NCBI RefSeq assembly: GCF_020382885.2
Contig: NC_058499.1
Location: 3,716,001 to 3,780,000 of the forward strand
Reading direction: 5' to 3'
From: Scatophagus argus
Taxonomy: Eukaryota; Chordata; Actinopteri; Scatophagidae
DNA length: 64,000 nt
Shown: piece by piece, positions 1-14,806 of the stretch
Numbering within the stretch: the first letter of the stretch is position 1
How the letters are laid out: the number at the start of each line of letters is the position of its first letter
The notes under the pieces: model-generated
The model's database searches: none
What the model was told of the DNA's origin: nothing
Seen by the model: the letters and a program-made list of their open reading frames with translations, nothing else
Translations under genes and position numbers: made by a program

Positions 1-2010
1 ATTGGGCTGCAGACACGGGAACTACAGAGGTGACAAAAGGCTTTTTCAGAACAGACGTTTCTGGGGACTCGAGGAGGACCTGCGCACTGAGAGCTGCACA
101 TCCTCAAGGTCATTTTTTTGTATTCGCATTTACATTTCCAGTAGGAAGGCTGAAGCAGCACAAGCTGCCCGGTGGTTAGGGGTTAGTAACAACATCACTC
201 CTGCATCACATGCAACAATTTGACAGACACTTTGTCTGTCTTTTGTTCTGTTCCTTTTAAGACTACTGCTAGCAGCTGTTATTTACGTAGCTAACGTTTC
301 ACTGGGGTTTTTAAAAACGGCAGCCGACTGTGTTCCATTGGCTCGTGTGTTAAACCAGCCAACGTACACTTGCGTCAGTCAAAGTTCCTCTTTGGCTGAG
401 TGAGTACTTACTCTCAAGTAGGAGCTAATAAAAAAATGTGATAAGAAGGGAGCTTCCTCTAGTCCAAAAATGTCTAACAACATACAAAAGGTCAAACTGG
501 CTCAGTGAACATTATTACAATGAATATCTTTCTTTCTTTCTCCTCTCATGATCTCTGATAAGTTCACAGAGTTTCTTTTCTAACTAAATAGCCCTGTGTG
601 GTGTTGTGTAGTAGGTAAACCAGATGATTACACCACAGTGGTGTAATAACAGGCTTTACATGAAACTTAATTTAGCCTGATAGAGGACTGGACTGCCTTT
701 CTATGGCAGGTTGTTTGCATGAAAACATCCAGTAAATGGCCCACATTTGCTGCTGATAAAAAGATGCTGTCTTTTTAACATGGTTTAATTTAAGCGCAGT
801 GGTCAGTCGAGTGGTGGCGACAAGCTCACTGCTGCTTAGTCATTTGTGAGGTGGAAAGTAAGATGTCAGCAGAGAGGAAGGAAGGAGAGAGGAGGAAATG
901 TGGTGGAGTGAAGGAAGTAGAAGTTGACTGTCTGGCTCCCTGTGTGGCTCAGACACAAAAGACAGTTTCACGTTAAAGGATTCCCACACTCAGTAAATAT
1001 GAAGTAAAACAGAGTCGTGTGTGAGGAGAACAACACCGACTAGCTGATAACAGAATGTGACCTGTGACGCCGTTTTTGTTCATGTGCCTGACCTTAAAGA
1101 TCTTTTAAATGGGGTGTCGCATTACATGCAGCGCTGGAAGAAGCACTTGGATATTTTGCATAAGTAAAAGTAGAAATGCTATTGTGGAGAAATACAGTAA
1201 CAAGAAATGGGCCTACATTTAATCTACATGTTTTAAATGTTTAAAGTGTACATGTCATCAAAACATATTCATTCCTGAAGAATCGTTATTATAGGTTCAC
1301 TTATGTGATGGTTACATCACAATATTGCAGCTGGTAAATGTGAGGCTCAGTTTAATTAGTTTATGGTTGAAAGTTACTTTGCACCAGTGATGATGTGATG
1401 CATCTTCTGGTGGCCACTGCGGCTTTTTTGTTGTCAGCCTGTCGGTTGGTTAATCTCTGGTCACCTGACCCTGACTATGTCTCAGTAAAAAGGTGAAATC
1501 AGAACCACACAGGACAGAAAACTGATGGTGCGCTCTGTGGCTCCATTAGGGGGCGATGTCACGCCGCTTGTTGCACAATCTATCAGCTGATAATCAAACA
1601 GCAGCAGATGGTGGAATTGCTGTGATGGACCTTATTTCACCTGTCGGCAGCCTTAAGTGTTTTGGAACAGCGGATTATCATTTCCGTCGTCTTGTTGAGC
1701 CACGACAGGCTGTGTGACACGTGTTTGTTTCTTCGTCTTCCCAGGCTGGTGGTGATTTGGTGCAAACCGTTATGTGTCGTGCAGTGGAAACCACAGGCAC
1801 CTGGCCTGTCAGTTTGGTGGAGCGTACAAAGAGGGCACATTCAGCCACAACGTAATAAATAATATGCCATTTGATCAAGTGTCAAGAGCAGAATAACGAC
1901 TGCGGCATCAGTAGAGCAGTTTGCCGTCCTGTGTGATTTAGTTCAGCTCTTAAGTCACAGCTAACGTTAGCTCTGGGTACTCATTAATCCTCCACTTTTT
2001 GTTGACTGAC
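1..2010. other. swap70 intron, no gene seen
   Basis: Apart from repeat copy a, no exon of the SWAP70 C terminus was found here. The tail exon (around IEPGSKNPHLITNW in human) is not present on the minus strand, so it lies left of the window. Confidence 0.6.
1131..1260 (+). repeat. Dispersed teleost repeat (AAGTAAAAGTA family), copy a
   Basis: CTGGAAGAAGCACTTGGATA and CATAAGTAAAAGTAGAAATG match the start of a repeat found all over percomorph genomes. Related pieces occur at 19.5, 20.7, 37.4, 43.4, 46.6 and 57.2 kb here. Confidence 0.5.
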
Positions 2011-5000
2011 CGTGCCTGCAGCCTGCGGACAACCTCCTCGTCCTGTCTCGCACGCCTCTCGTCCTCCAGAGCGTCTTCCAGACGGCCGTACATGTCCTCC
2101 AGCTCCCGAACCCGCTGCAGGTACTGCTCCAGCTCAGTGGACTTCTGGGCCACCTGCTCCTCCATCTGCTGCCGTACCTGTCGGACCAGGAAAGGCCAAG
2201 AGGCCGACATGAACACCCTGAAAACGCCTTTGCTCATCAGCTTGGAGTTCAGCCCAGCTTATGTTGGGTATAACCAACATAGCCATGTTGTTACCGAGCT
2301 GTGATGTAAAGTGCAACCAAATTGAGCAAAGCCTGTCATCATGAATTGAGCTACAAAGGCACCTTCACAGCATGCTGTTATTGACTGTGACGTGATGTCC
2401 CTGAGCTCTCCTGACTCAGTCTCCTCCTTCCTCATGCGTCTTGTATATAGCTGTAAATTGTGCGGTGTTTACGTGAAAATCGTTAATGTATTATCTCTTT
2501 ATATTTACACTTTTTTGCACTCTTTTCTGATCTTGTGAGCTGCCACAAGTGAATTTCCCCACTGTGGGATCAGTAAAGTTCATCTTATCTAACGCGTTCT
2601 TTCTTTACACTTGGTCTAACCTGACACCTGCAGATAGAAGTTTAACACATTGTCAGCTCAGCTCTCACACTCTGCACCAAGAGAGAAACGATGGCGAGCA
2701 GTGACGTACCATTTTCTCTCTCTCCAGGTCAGTCCTGTAGCGGTCCTGGAGTTCAGTCTGGGTCTGGAGACGCCTTCGCTCTTCTTCTGCTGCGTTAGCC
2801 GCCGCCTCCTCCAGCGCCTGGAGAAAAGAGCAGCAGACATGTTTTCAGAAGGGGTAAGATTTTCCCAGTAGATGAATGCACCTCCATAAACACTGCTGCT
2901 CTCTCATTTTCACCCACAAATGTTTAGTGGAAATAAAAACAAAAAAACCAAGCACGTCTAAAGTAATGTCACAGGGAGACTAAATGGAGGCTTTTAGCCA
3001 ATCAGGGAGAATTACACTCTGCAGACGAAGAAAATAACCCTGGCTAGAAAGTTGGTTGCATTACAGGTCGCAGTACAAACACAACGCAATTTGTTTTCAA
3101 ACTGCATTTATGGACAAGAGCAGTTTTATTTTGAGTGGCCATTACTCATTCAGTTCCTCTATACAGCTATGTATTAAACTGATGTATTAGATTTAAATGA
3201 TTTTTTTAAAAGTTACACACACACTTCTTATTTAAAGTGTGCCATGGATTGGACTAACTGGCTCCAGTCACTAACAATTTACTTGTGAAAACCAGAACAA
3301 ATTATGTGAACTTCAGGTGTGGCACACCTGCTGGTCGCTGCTCGCTCTTCCCATTGTTTCATTTGTAAAGTGCGTCTCAGACACGTTAACACGCTGCAGG
3401 CTGTAAATCTGTCTTTAACTCAGTGTGCCACAGCCTCTCCTCACTTGTACAGTCTCTATATTTGAAACTGTAAAGCCTGACCTCGTGTTCTCTTCCTGTG
3501 TACAGTAATGGTGGTGTTGTTGTTAAAATTACGGGGCAGTCATGGATCAGCGGTTAGGGTGTCGGACCCGTAACCGGTGGATCGCTGGTTCGATTCCCCG
3601 TCCCGGTGTCCATGGCTGAGGTACCCTTGAGCAAGGTACCTAACCCCCACTGCTCCCCGGGCGCTGCACGCGGTCGCCCACTGCCCCGGGTTTGCTGTGT
3701 GTGTGTGCACGTCACTTGGGTGGGTTAAATGCAGAGAACAAATTTCGTTGGAGTGAGTTCCCTCCAATGACAAAATATGTCACTTTAACTTTAACACTTT
3801 AACTTTAATAAAATAAATAAAAAATACGAGAAACAGGAATGACGTTACAAAGCTTTAGAACTTTTAAAGTTTGAGTGCCCTCCTGTTATTCTCCGGTTTT
3901 AAAACTGAATCTAAGCAGAAGTTAAATTTTGGAGCTCGACCCGAGTGTTTAGTGAAGCAGCTCTGAGAGGAGAAATTAAAGTAAAAGCAGTTGCGGCTGA
4001 GCGGTAACCTCACCCAGCTGTGAACTGCCTCAGCACTGTGACAGTCCGGCAGCGCAGTGTGATCGCCGCGGACGAGGCTCCTTCTCTGTGTGCTCAAACA
4101 TTCATTCATTCATTGTGCAGTCATGCGACATGCGTCCGTGTGAGACCAGACTTTCACCTCAATGGCAGATTGTTGTGGGAAAGCGAACAAAAGCCAACTG
4201 TTGTTCTCTGCTGCACGACTGCGACGTGAACTCGTTCGACCGACTGCTGCTGCTGCTGCTTCTCACTCGCTCCAACTGTAACCCGGTGATCGTGTTTTCA
4301 GTTCACATCTCTTCGTCTAAGAAGATTTATCTGACTGCATCATTCAGCTGTCAGCACTTCCAGTGAGGTTTTACTTACCAAAAACATGAAATCATCAGAC
4401 TGGTTATTAGTTTACAGTATTTCTCAGATTGTTAAACGTGTCTAATAAAGGATTATCTTATTTTATCTTATCAACTCCACACACAGAAAATACGGAGAAA
4501 GAATCTAAATAAAAACAGATTTTGTTTTTGTTTGCCTTTCACTGAAAGCATCAGTTTTACTTCCAACTGTATTGTGTTCATTTCATCTTTTATTGCGTAA
4601 CCTAAAAGATCGATTATCTCTCTGGCTGAATTAGTAACGACGATTGAGACATCACTAATAGTGACGGTTTGCACAGACGTGTGATGACAGCAGCAGCAGT
4701 GTGTAAAGTTTCCTGTATACGAAGCATACAGACATGAGTCATTACGGTCATTTGCGTCCATTTATGGCCAACCGTGGGAGCAGAAGTGAGGCTCGAACGC
4801 AGCTTCATAGTGGCTGACATTTCTAAAACGGAGGCGATCGTAACTTTGACAAAATGAATGTACTTTTCAAGCTTACAAAGAGATCGCAAAACATACTGAT
4901 CTTCCTAAATGCAGAGTTTGTGGCAGGTCTGCTGTGTCTGACTGCATTAAACTCTAGATGTGTACCTAACAAAGTGGCAGGGAAGAGTTTATACCAAAGG

Positions 5001-8000
5001 TGTCAGTCAAATTAAACCGAAAGCTGTCCTGAATGTTTGCTTTTTAAACCGTTTAAATCTGAAGCAGCCAGTGTCACAACCAGATTAGTGACAGTATGAA
5101 ATGGCATGTTTCTGTCGACCGTGTGACGTCAGCTCACAGTACTTCCTGTTTCACAACCATTTAGCAAGTGAACTAGAAGTAGCCATTGGGGGAATCCACA
5201 TAATCACTGAATTCTAACACGGTGAGCAGTGTCGACAGTCAGTCAGGTTTAAGGAGATTTACTGGAAGAACATGTTTAATGGAGTCTTAAGTTGCTCTCG
5301 GCCCACTTCCTGGTCCAATAAACATTCCTCTGTTTGCACTGGGTGACTATTCAGTGGCTGCAGGGTGGAGCTCATCTATTATTGGTATTCATGGCCTGGC
5401 AGTGGGTTTCAGAGGAGTGTTTAGGTGACCTACTTTTTAATTGTTGTGTGTGTGTGATTGAAACCAAGAGTGTGAAGCAGAAAAAGATTTCATTTTGTCA
5501 TCTTTAAAGGCTCTACAGCTGTAATTCACGTATTGTTTTGAGCTGTGTTGTCACTTCTGTGGTGCTGAATCAGCTTTTGTTTTGGCTTTGCCTGTGGTGA
5601 CATCACAGTCACTGATGATTAAACAGATAAATATCCATTTATAGCATTTCCTTTGCAGGAGATGTGACTCATCTGCACTTCACAGGTCGACGAGTCTGAC
5701 GGCTCATCAGACGCCAAAACACTGTGCTTTGTCAGTCCACAGTAACACTGAACACACTGAGCTCTTTGGGGCCAAGAGGACTTCAGTGAACTCGATGTAA
5801 TAAAACACAGTCAAGCTGCGGTTTCCAGCCATGTCTGTCCAGATTCATTTAATATCTGTAGTGACTGACAGAGAGCTTCACCACATGGAGCAGCAACAAC
5901 CACCTGAAGCTCAGTATCATCAGAACCAATGAGCTGGCGGTGGACACACACGTTCAACCCAGTCAGCACAGTTTCAGGATGGACATCCAGAGATTCACCA
6001 CCTTGGTGAGATTCCCTGAAGGCGTCCTGAGGTATCGCGTACGGGGACGGACAGACTCAAAACCAGACGCCTTCTGCCACAGCTTTTGTCAGCTTGGAGG
6101 CATTCAAGAACATATTTTTACTGAGTGTCAAAATGTTGGTCATTTGCTACACTGTCTTCCACATGTTCATGAAGACTGAATTCAAATGACAAAATGTCGT
6201 CATTTTTTGTTTTGCTTTTCCGGTAAAGTTTTTTAAATGTCGCCTCTCCGGAGCTCAACTACCAAAAGAATGCTGACATTTTCAGGGCAGACTAAAAGTC
6301 AGTCTGCACGCAGCCTCAAGGGGCTTCAGTCAAACCGACGTGAGCCAGAAACTCCTCATCTCTGCGCACGAGTCAGGACACGGCCGATGACGCAGTCCGA
6401 CTCGAGGACACGAGCACCTGGTGTACGGTGGATGAACAGGGTTTACTTTCAGGCAGCAGAAGCGTCCCTGATGGAGAGCAGAACAGATACTTCAAAACAG
6501 CTGAGTCGGCTGTGAACATGACAACACGTGAGTCTCAGATAACCAAACATGACCTTTTTCTGTCTGTCCTGCTTCAGACACTGTTAGGGGAACAACGTGT
6601 CCCCTTCCTCCAAGTCACCTCATCCCTTCCCTTGCTTCCTTTTTTTTTATTTCCCATATGTGATGCTTTCTGTGCCTTTTTTTTTCTTCTTCCGTGTTAA
6701 TCGTACTCCTTTAAAAATGTCTTCTGGGGAAATCCCTCACAATTCCTTTGCAAAGAAATTTCAGTCAACAACTTCCTTGAGAGCTCTTTCCTTCTTTCAG
6801 TGGTTTGATGGCCGTGTTATGCCTCCAGCGTTATCTACAGATAACCTCATACTTGTTGTTTGTTGTTGTGCTGTCTTTCTGTATTTGTTTGCCCCAGTCA
6901 CACGACGGCACACACTCTTCCTATTTTTATCGACTGCTGTTTGTCCTGTCACGAGATTTAAGTTTGTTTTGGCAGAAATTTAAACCCCTTAGTTTAGTAC
7001 CTTTAACCACAGCTGTTGTTTTATGTAAAAGTTAATTCTACAGGTCCACAGTGGAAAATAAAATGTGCGTGTTATCTTTATTGGTCTGAGCAAAAAGCAC
7101 CTGACATCAGCGTGTAGCTCGTCAGGAAATGAGCTGAGAGTCAGTGAGACACGTGACCATGTAAAACCAGTCCTACACTGAGGACGGTCTGCCCTGTTTG
7201 ACAGCCTTCACCTAATGGATCAGACTGCTCTTCTCACTTCAACACTGAGCTATTTTAAATTCAGGTTGCTACAAAACAGAACAGAACTGGTGTTTCCTGT
7301 GCAGACTGGATTCACGTGGGGGGCGGGGATGTTCAGTGTGTGTTTCCGTGTCGTCTTCTCCTCACCTTTCTCATGTTCTCCAGTTCGAGTTGTTTAGCCT
7401 CGTTGGCCACCTGCAGCTCCCTCATCCTGAGCACCAGCTCCTCCTGCTCGGCCTGCTGCTTCAGCCGGAGCTCCCGTCGCTTCTGCCGGGCCTCGCGGTG
7501 CGGCGCCGGCCGGCCCTGACGGAGCAGGCTCACGCACGTCTGAATGGCTGAAACGTGATGGGAAAAGTAAGCAGTGATTTCACTCAAAGCAGGCTGTAAA
7601 TGAAAAGAAAATCCGTAAAGAGCTGTGAAGCTTTGAAGCACCAAAACCTGCCTGCCTTCGGATTAAAGCCGCAAAGCAATAAAGATGAAAAAACTGGCCT
7701 TTCTTTTAAATTGACCTCATTTACGCCCAAAAAACTGCAAGGAAGGAAGTACTTTGTACTTCAGTTTTTATGTCTCATTGAAGTTAATAAACCACTTTGT
7801 CTATCTTAACTTGACACGACTCCAATGAGCCGCCTGAAACGCACGCTGAGTCACCACATTAAGTATTGATTATGTGATAAGTAAGAAGAAGAGTGATGGC
7901 TGCGATATGAACAAAGTGGTGTCACGCCTCACCCTGGATCCACTCCTGCTTCTTCTTCTTGTCCGACGCGTTGATTTCAAAGCTTTTTTGTGAGGACTTG

Positions 8001-11000
8001 ATGAGGAAGAGACACTTCTTCCCATCTTTATCTTGTAGGGGCTGCATTGAAAACAACAGATAAGAACGATACCAGCTGATCAGTACACAAAGGTTGCTGA
8101 CTGAGTGGCAGGTCAAGACTAACTTCCACCTTTATTTTTTATCCTTTCTTTCCTGCTGAACTTCTCACATAAGATAACACAGGAGCCGACCCCCTAATCA
8201 GCACTTCACCTGGTCAGCTGACATCACAGTGCTGCTGTAAGTACAAGTGATTTGATTTGGCCTGTGTGTCAGATGCAGGTGATGCTGGTGATTTTACACA
8301 CATTAGTTTCACGTATCAGATCGATCAGTACTAAAAGTGGAAGATTTTTCATTAGAACAGCAGGATCTTGCCTCCACGCTGCAGTTTCCATCCAGTAAAA
8401 TATCTCCTTTCTGTTCAGCAAGGTCCTCGCCCACGTAGTACGATATGGAGTTTGGCTTCAGCATGAACCAGCGCTCCGTCCAGTTCTTCCTCTTGTGACC
8501 TTTCTTCATCATGTAGCCCTGCAGGGGAACAGGAAGACATGAATCAGGGCAATGTGACTACCCTCAATCTCAACATTAGACCTCCATCTTCTGTCTTTAG
8601 TATCTTTTCTGCGTTTACGTGTCATTTTAGAGGCCGTTTTCTCTCTTTATGTCCTCATTTCAACTCATGGGTTCAGACGAACATCTACACCACAGTCACA
8701 CATGACCACAAAGTCTCACATCCTTGTTTTATATATTATATGGACTATTTTAATTCACTTTTCTTCCTTTGATGACCCACACCTGTCTGTTATGTGTCAC
8801 GTTTGCCTTGAGGTGAACAGTTTTATGAACATGACTACACCCGAAACTTCCATTCATCGATGAAGAGCACGTAATGAGTGTTAAAGCTCTGAAAGAAGCC
8901 AACAAGTGAGCCCGTGACTTTGCCGCTACAAAATTACAGTCACAGCATTTGTTCGTCCGTCTGCGCAGGTGTGCCGCCCACCTGTTTGAGCACGTCCAGG
9001 ATGAGCTCCTGGTAGACCTCGTTGATGCCCATGGAGAGCGTCTGGTGGTCTATGCCCTTGCTGAAGTGACCCGAGCCCACCAGGCTGATGAGCTCCCAGA
9101 CGCTCAGACTCTGCTGCTTCGAGTTCAGCTGCAGCTTGTAGTCCTCAAAACGCTCCTCCACCCAGCTGCCCCCCATCGCCTCCGTCAGCTTGCGAAGGAA
9201 GTACTCAATCTGAGATGTGCATACAAACAGGTTATTAAACAGGTTAGTTTCAGTACTTCTGGTATTATTACTGCTGCTATGCATCTCAGCTTGTATGCTC
9301 CTTCTCTCACGCCCCACCCCTTCTCCCTCTTTGTCTGTCTGTCTCTCTCTCTCTCTCCCCCTCCCTCCCTCCTGCTCTCTCTCTCTCTCTCTCTCCCTCC
9401 CTCCCTCCCTCCCTCCTGCTCTCTCTCTCTCTCTCTCTCTCTCTCTACCCAACCGGTCAAGGCAGATGGCCGCCCATCTTGAGCCGGGGTCTGCTCCGAG
9501 GTTTCTGCCTTCTAAAAGGCAGTTTCTCCTCGCCACCATCACCAAGTGCTTGCTCAAGGGGGAATGTTGGGTTCTCTGTATTACAATTTAATTAAAGAGT
9601 TTGGTCTAGACCTGCTCTAATTTGAAAGTGTCATGAGGTAACTTTTGTTGTGAATTAGTGCTATATAAATAAACTGAATTGAATTAAAACATACATCTGT
9701 TCACTCAAACTGAGGCTCACTGCGCCCGTCCTGTACTGTACTCCTGTATTTGTCCATCTGTTCACCTCTACATGGCCTGAGTGCAGCGTATAAATTGACA
9801 TTTCTTTTGAAAACAATCTTCCTGTGATTCAGCTCTGATGTTATAACCAACAATAAATCTTCCAGCATTTGTTAAAGAACAGGAAGCTGGAAACTTCCTT
9901 TTCTGCTCTTGAGCAACAGAGGTTTTCAACTGTCCAGTGGCTGCAGCAGCGAAGCACCACACACACACACGCACACACACACAGAGCAGTGCAACTAAAA
10001 TTCACTGACTGACTGACTGAGCTTCAGCATGAACAGAAGTCCATTCATGCGAGTGAGAAGTTAAAAAGCAGACAAATGCTAGCTAATCCTGTTTTTCTAT
10101 TATTATTCACATTAAAAACTTCTCCCACTTTGACATATGACAACCTTTTGGAGGAAGTGCTTTTCCAGTGTGTGAAGATCTGAAGCGGCAGATCCATCAG
10201 GCGACATGCACGCAGTGATGGGGACTCAATTAAGACCCAAAATCAGCTGTCGGAGGTTTTGAAATTGTGCAATTATGAATTTTGGAAGGAAAAAAGTGAT
10301 GAATCATTTTGAGCAGTGAACAAACTGTAGCCTTCACTGACAGCAGCATCAAATGGTTGAGTTAAGACTGGGGATCCAAATACTGAAAGCTCACGTTAAA
10401 TGTTTGACTGAATTCTCAGGCTTGTCTACCCAAATCTTGATCTGACGTTCATTTTGACACTGATGCACTGAGCTGTTTGGTATAAACATTTTACATAAAT
10501 ATATTCCACAAACTAACACAGATAAATCTTCATGTTGAAAGGACCCCGGACAGCCCGCTGTGGATGCTGAGCTCTGTAAATTAAACTACGTTTGGTGGGA
10601 CAAGTGCTACAAATGGTTTAAAAAGACACAAAGCGGTCGTAAAGTGGGAAAATTCACTTCTTGGGCGCTCACCTCCTCAGTGACGATGACCAGCGGGTAT
10701 CTGTCCTCAGACAGGAAGTTGAAGATGCACCAGATCTTGAAGGCGTCATCGTTGGAGATGCACAGGTGGGTCGAATCCAGATTTTTCCTGGAGCACAACG
10801 TCCAGCACATTTTGTTGAAGTCCTGGCGGTCAAAGTTGTCTGTCACCTGTGGCAGAGCAGAACAAGAATAACAGAACATCATGTTCCACACCAAGGAAGA
10901 AGTTTGTTTTGGTCCAGGAAAGGCAGACGAGATGAAACCCCCGGAGTCGGCAAATGGTCCCCCTGCTGATGTTTCCAGCAGTACAACACGTTGGTCAGTG

Positions 11001-14000
11001 GGTCCAAACTCTATTGTCTCCTAACAGTTTGAAGCAAAGCACATGAGTTTTGTATTTCTATAAGATATGAGCTGAAGAGGAGCCGCAGAGCTGGGGGATT
11101 TGAGCAGAGGGTGTGAGAGGAGGTAAGACTGTTCAGCACCTAGAAACAAGTACGAAAAAAATAACAGGTTAAAGATGGTTTGCTCTTGTTGCACGTCTGA
11201 CTAGAAGTCCAGTTGATTTTGTGTGACCTCAGAGGGTCTTAACCCACAATTTGGGCACCTCTGCTAAAGGCAGAGGATGATACATGAGAATTATTGGGTT
11301 GCCAGGTTGTGAAAATGTCCCTCTGTTTGATTAAAAAAGGGCTGCAGACGAGCTGGACCAAAATCAAAGTATTAATAAATTACAGACATCAGTGATATAT
11401 GAATAAATGTGTTATATCTTATGACCAAAGAGGAAGGATAAACACTTCAAGGATTTCTCACAACCTGGCAACCCAATACTCCTTATTAATGGCTTACTGT
11501 TTATAAAGCTTAGTGATACCAAATCATGGCATGAACATTAACGAACCAGGTTGCTAAATGTTTGAACATGCACCTTCATCTCCTCCTCTTCCTCCTCCTC
11601 CCACTTCAGAAGCAAACCAAAACTCAAATTCCAGAGTTAAATGTGAGGAAAGCTCTTGAAAAGGTACAATCGGTGCTGTGGAGGGGAAACGTCCTTCTCG
11701 GGCCGCTGAACAGCAGCGTCTCCATGGAGCCTCCTGGCAGGCCCACTGAGCAGCGGTGTGTGTGGACTAAAAGCACATCTCGTCCCGCTGGCAGCCGTCC
11801 CGTCAAACAAACCACCAGAAAACTTCCAAAACAACTCCAATTAAAACTGATCTGCAGGTGAAGCCAGCCCCGAGACTGAACTCCCCACAGTCTGCTGTTC
11901 AGGTGAATTCATGCCAAAAAAAAAACGATTAGAATAATCTTTAGCGTAATATTGTGTTGTTTCAGCGGCTGCAAAAAGGATCAGATTGTGATTAAATAGA
12001 TTGATATTGTAATCCCCAGAGCATATCTGATCAAGTAACAGGTCTTCCGTGATTTTCTAACGCCCGTCGACTTTAATTTAGCAGAAAGGCAGAAGTTAAT
12101 TCAAATGAGAAGTCGAAACTAGACAGCTCAAACTTAAACCCTTTACAGTTTGGACTCTCTACGCCCTGACGGGCCTGAAGTGCACTCGAAGTGGTCCGGT
12201 CATGTCCTAAAACCTTGAAAAGGTCCTGAAGTTGACTCTTACAGGACACAAGTGGTTGAGTATTTCATGCCATTTGGTGGGAGCTGCGATACGAAAAGTG
12301 AGCCTGTAAAGCCTGCGATGATAACAGCGTCTTGATCTTGCTATCCGTCTCTGCGAAATAAAGATCTGCCCAATTAGAAAGAAACAGAAGGCCGAGTCAG
12401 TGCTGCTCTGCAAAACAAATCGTCCTGCATTCTCTCACGCTCATTTAATTATTTTCATCTTCTGTGCTGTGACAGAGAAACATTCAGTCCGGCCGAGCTT
12501 TTCTAAAGCCGCACAGGATCTGATGTAAGTCTCCATTGTGCTAAGTGAGAGCCTGTGGTGAAACCTGTGCTGGATGTTAAAGTGATTTCCCTCCTCTGTG
12601 GGCTCCAAAGGCAGCTGTGGAAAGTCTGTACTTTCATCCTTTGGTTTTTCATCACTTCTGACTGTGCAGCAGTCATGATGCATGTCACAGCAGAAATAAA
12701 AAACGCCTCAAATCCCCATCTGTAGTGTAATAAACTGCTCTACTGTCCGTTTATACGCTCACCACGTTCAGTACAATCACTGTTTCCTCAAAAGAGAAGG
12801 AAGAGTCCAACAAACACCGAACATCACGCCCGCATGAATGTGGTGCTGATGGGAAAGTCGTTGGGTTAAGACTGGATTGGGTTTCGCTTGGTGGACGTGA
12901 TAAACTGTCAGAGAGGACAAGTATGTCGAGTAAGTCAGCTGTGTAGACTGAAAGACTTTTGATATGAACAGTTCAGACTCGACTCGAATCAAACAACATT
13001 TATTTTTCTGCCGGAGTGACTGGAGAAATCAGTAAGGATGTTACTGCTGCTGCTGCTCTGGCCCTGAACAAACTGCACTTCATTTTAACCGTACTTCTCA
13101 CAGTCTGAGCTGACGTTAGTCTGAGCGGAGGAGGAAACTCCTACAGGTGGTGTTCACCACCTAAAAACAGATTCTGGGCGGAGAGTCATTTTTCATGTTG
13201 GCATGCTGCCCTGTCCTGTCTTTACTCAGCAGTTTGCCCGTCTCCCTCTCACGTGAGGAGGACGACGATGATGATGATGATCAGGTGGCTCTTGGGCCTC
13301 CCTTCTTACTTTCGACTTGTGGTTTTGAATGAGTCAGCGCTGACTGGACTGCAGAGAGAGAAGCTGGCAGGACGTCAGACGAGGTCGGGACAGCAGTGCA
13401 GTTGTGAACGTCTGGTTTGTTATGACAGAGCAGCTCTTCTTCTGACATTGTTGTGTCACGCTCGCCTTGTTTGGCGCGCTGGCCGTCTCCCTCTCCCCGT
13501 CTGTCTTCTTCTATTCCTCTCGCCCTCCCTCCCTCTCGCTACACTTGAACAACGAGGGCCTTGTCGGCGCTGCCTCCCCTCCTTCTCCGCTGCCACATGT
13601 TCATTAGGATTCAGGAGCCAAACTGCAGCCGTATCTCCTGCATCCCAATCTCCATGAAAAAGGCTCGTCACCAATCAAAGGCTTTGTTGCACATTAGCAG
13701 TTAACCAGCGACGACGGGGACGGCCGAGTGTATGAAATGAAAACTACCAAAACAGGTGCTGGTTGGGCTGTTCGTTCGACTCCAACGATTAGCTGACTTT
13801 AAGAAGGGCCATTTCACCCAAATTCTTTTTCTTTTTTTGGGGGGGGGGGGTTCAACTTGGCAAAAAATTACAAAGCAGGTCTCTTTTGGATGCCTGGCAA
13901 TTCAAACCAAAGTTCTCTGCATTTTAAAGTGAGCTTTCGTTAGTCTGGCACAACCTGTTCTGGGAGCTTCTCCTTCACTCGTTCAGTTGATAAACGTCTT

Positions 14001-14760
14001 CATTCTGTCCATCTTGTGGTCCTTTGACCAGATGAGCCTCTGACCTTTTTCAGATCTTTTAACAGACCTTTGAACAGTTAAGACTCAACTTGCTCCCAAC
14101 GTCAGCCGCTTGTTTCACCTCACAGCCTCCACCTTTCACAAAGCAGCTCAGATGCACAATTATATCAACTTTATGACCCTGTTTTGTAGCTTAAATTCAC
14201 AGGGAATAAGGTCCAAAACTTACTTTAATTTAGACTCGAGACTGATAACTTTAACATGATGGCACAGCAAAAATATTTTGGTTATTTGCTCTGGTTTGCT
14301 TGCTGCTCTCTCTCTCTCTCTCTCTCTCGCTCTCTCTTTTTTAATAGAAATTTGGATTTGGAAACCAACCAACAAAAATACACAAAAGTGATATTTAAAG
14401 GTCTGCAGCTGGTCATTGTGTTGGTCTCTCCACACACACGCACACACACACACACACACAGATTCACTTGTTTCTGTGCGACGCTCCATCAGACCACAAA
14501 GTGCTGAGTCCTGCCGAATCAACAGACTTCTGAGCTCCACAATCACGTGTGTCAGTCTGTCCTCCGACAAGGTAAACATCAGTCGTGTGCACTTTTATTT
14601 GTTGCTGACAAGTGATGTGAGTCAGTGAGGATACCTGCCGTCACTTCCTGTCTACGTTACAAACACAAACACAGGTGGAACTTGGGTTTTGTTCTGTTTT
14701 ACTAAACCTGCAACTAAACTCAATCATGTGTAAATCAAGCCTTCAGTTGTTTCTGGTCGG

Positions 14761-14806
<46 letters not shown>

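Noticed and set aside
3540-3773. Open frames within the SINEs (also at 31603-31818 and 36573-36806)
   Set aside because: The same frame appears in three SINE copies; it is a by-product of the repeat, not a gene.
6597-6983. Plus-strand open frame of 128 codons
   Set aside because: Driven by T-rich sequence (many Phe/Leu); no recognisable domain.
8949-9482. Plus-strand open frame of 177 codons
   Set aside because: Covers swap70 exon 4 on the opposite strand and then a CT microsatellite; the minus strand carries the conserved protein.
13253-13657. Plus-strand open frame of 134 codons
   Set aside because: Leucine/arginine-rich low-complexity translation in a swap70 intron, no family match, no splice or promoter context.
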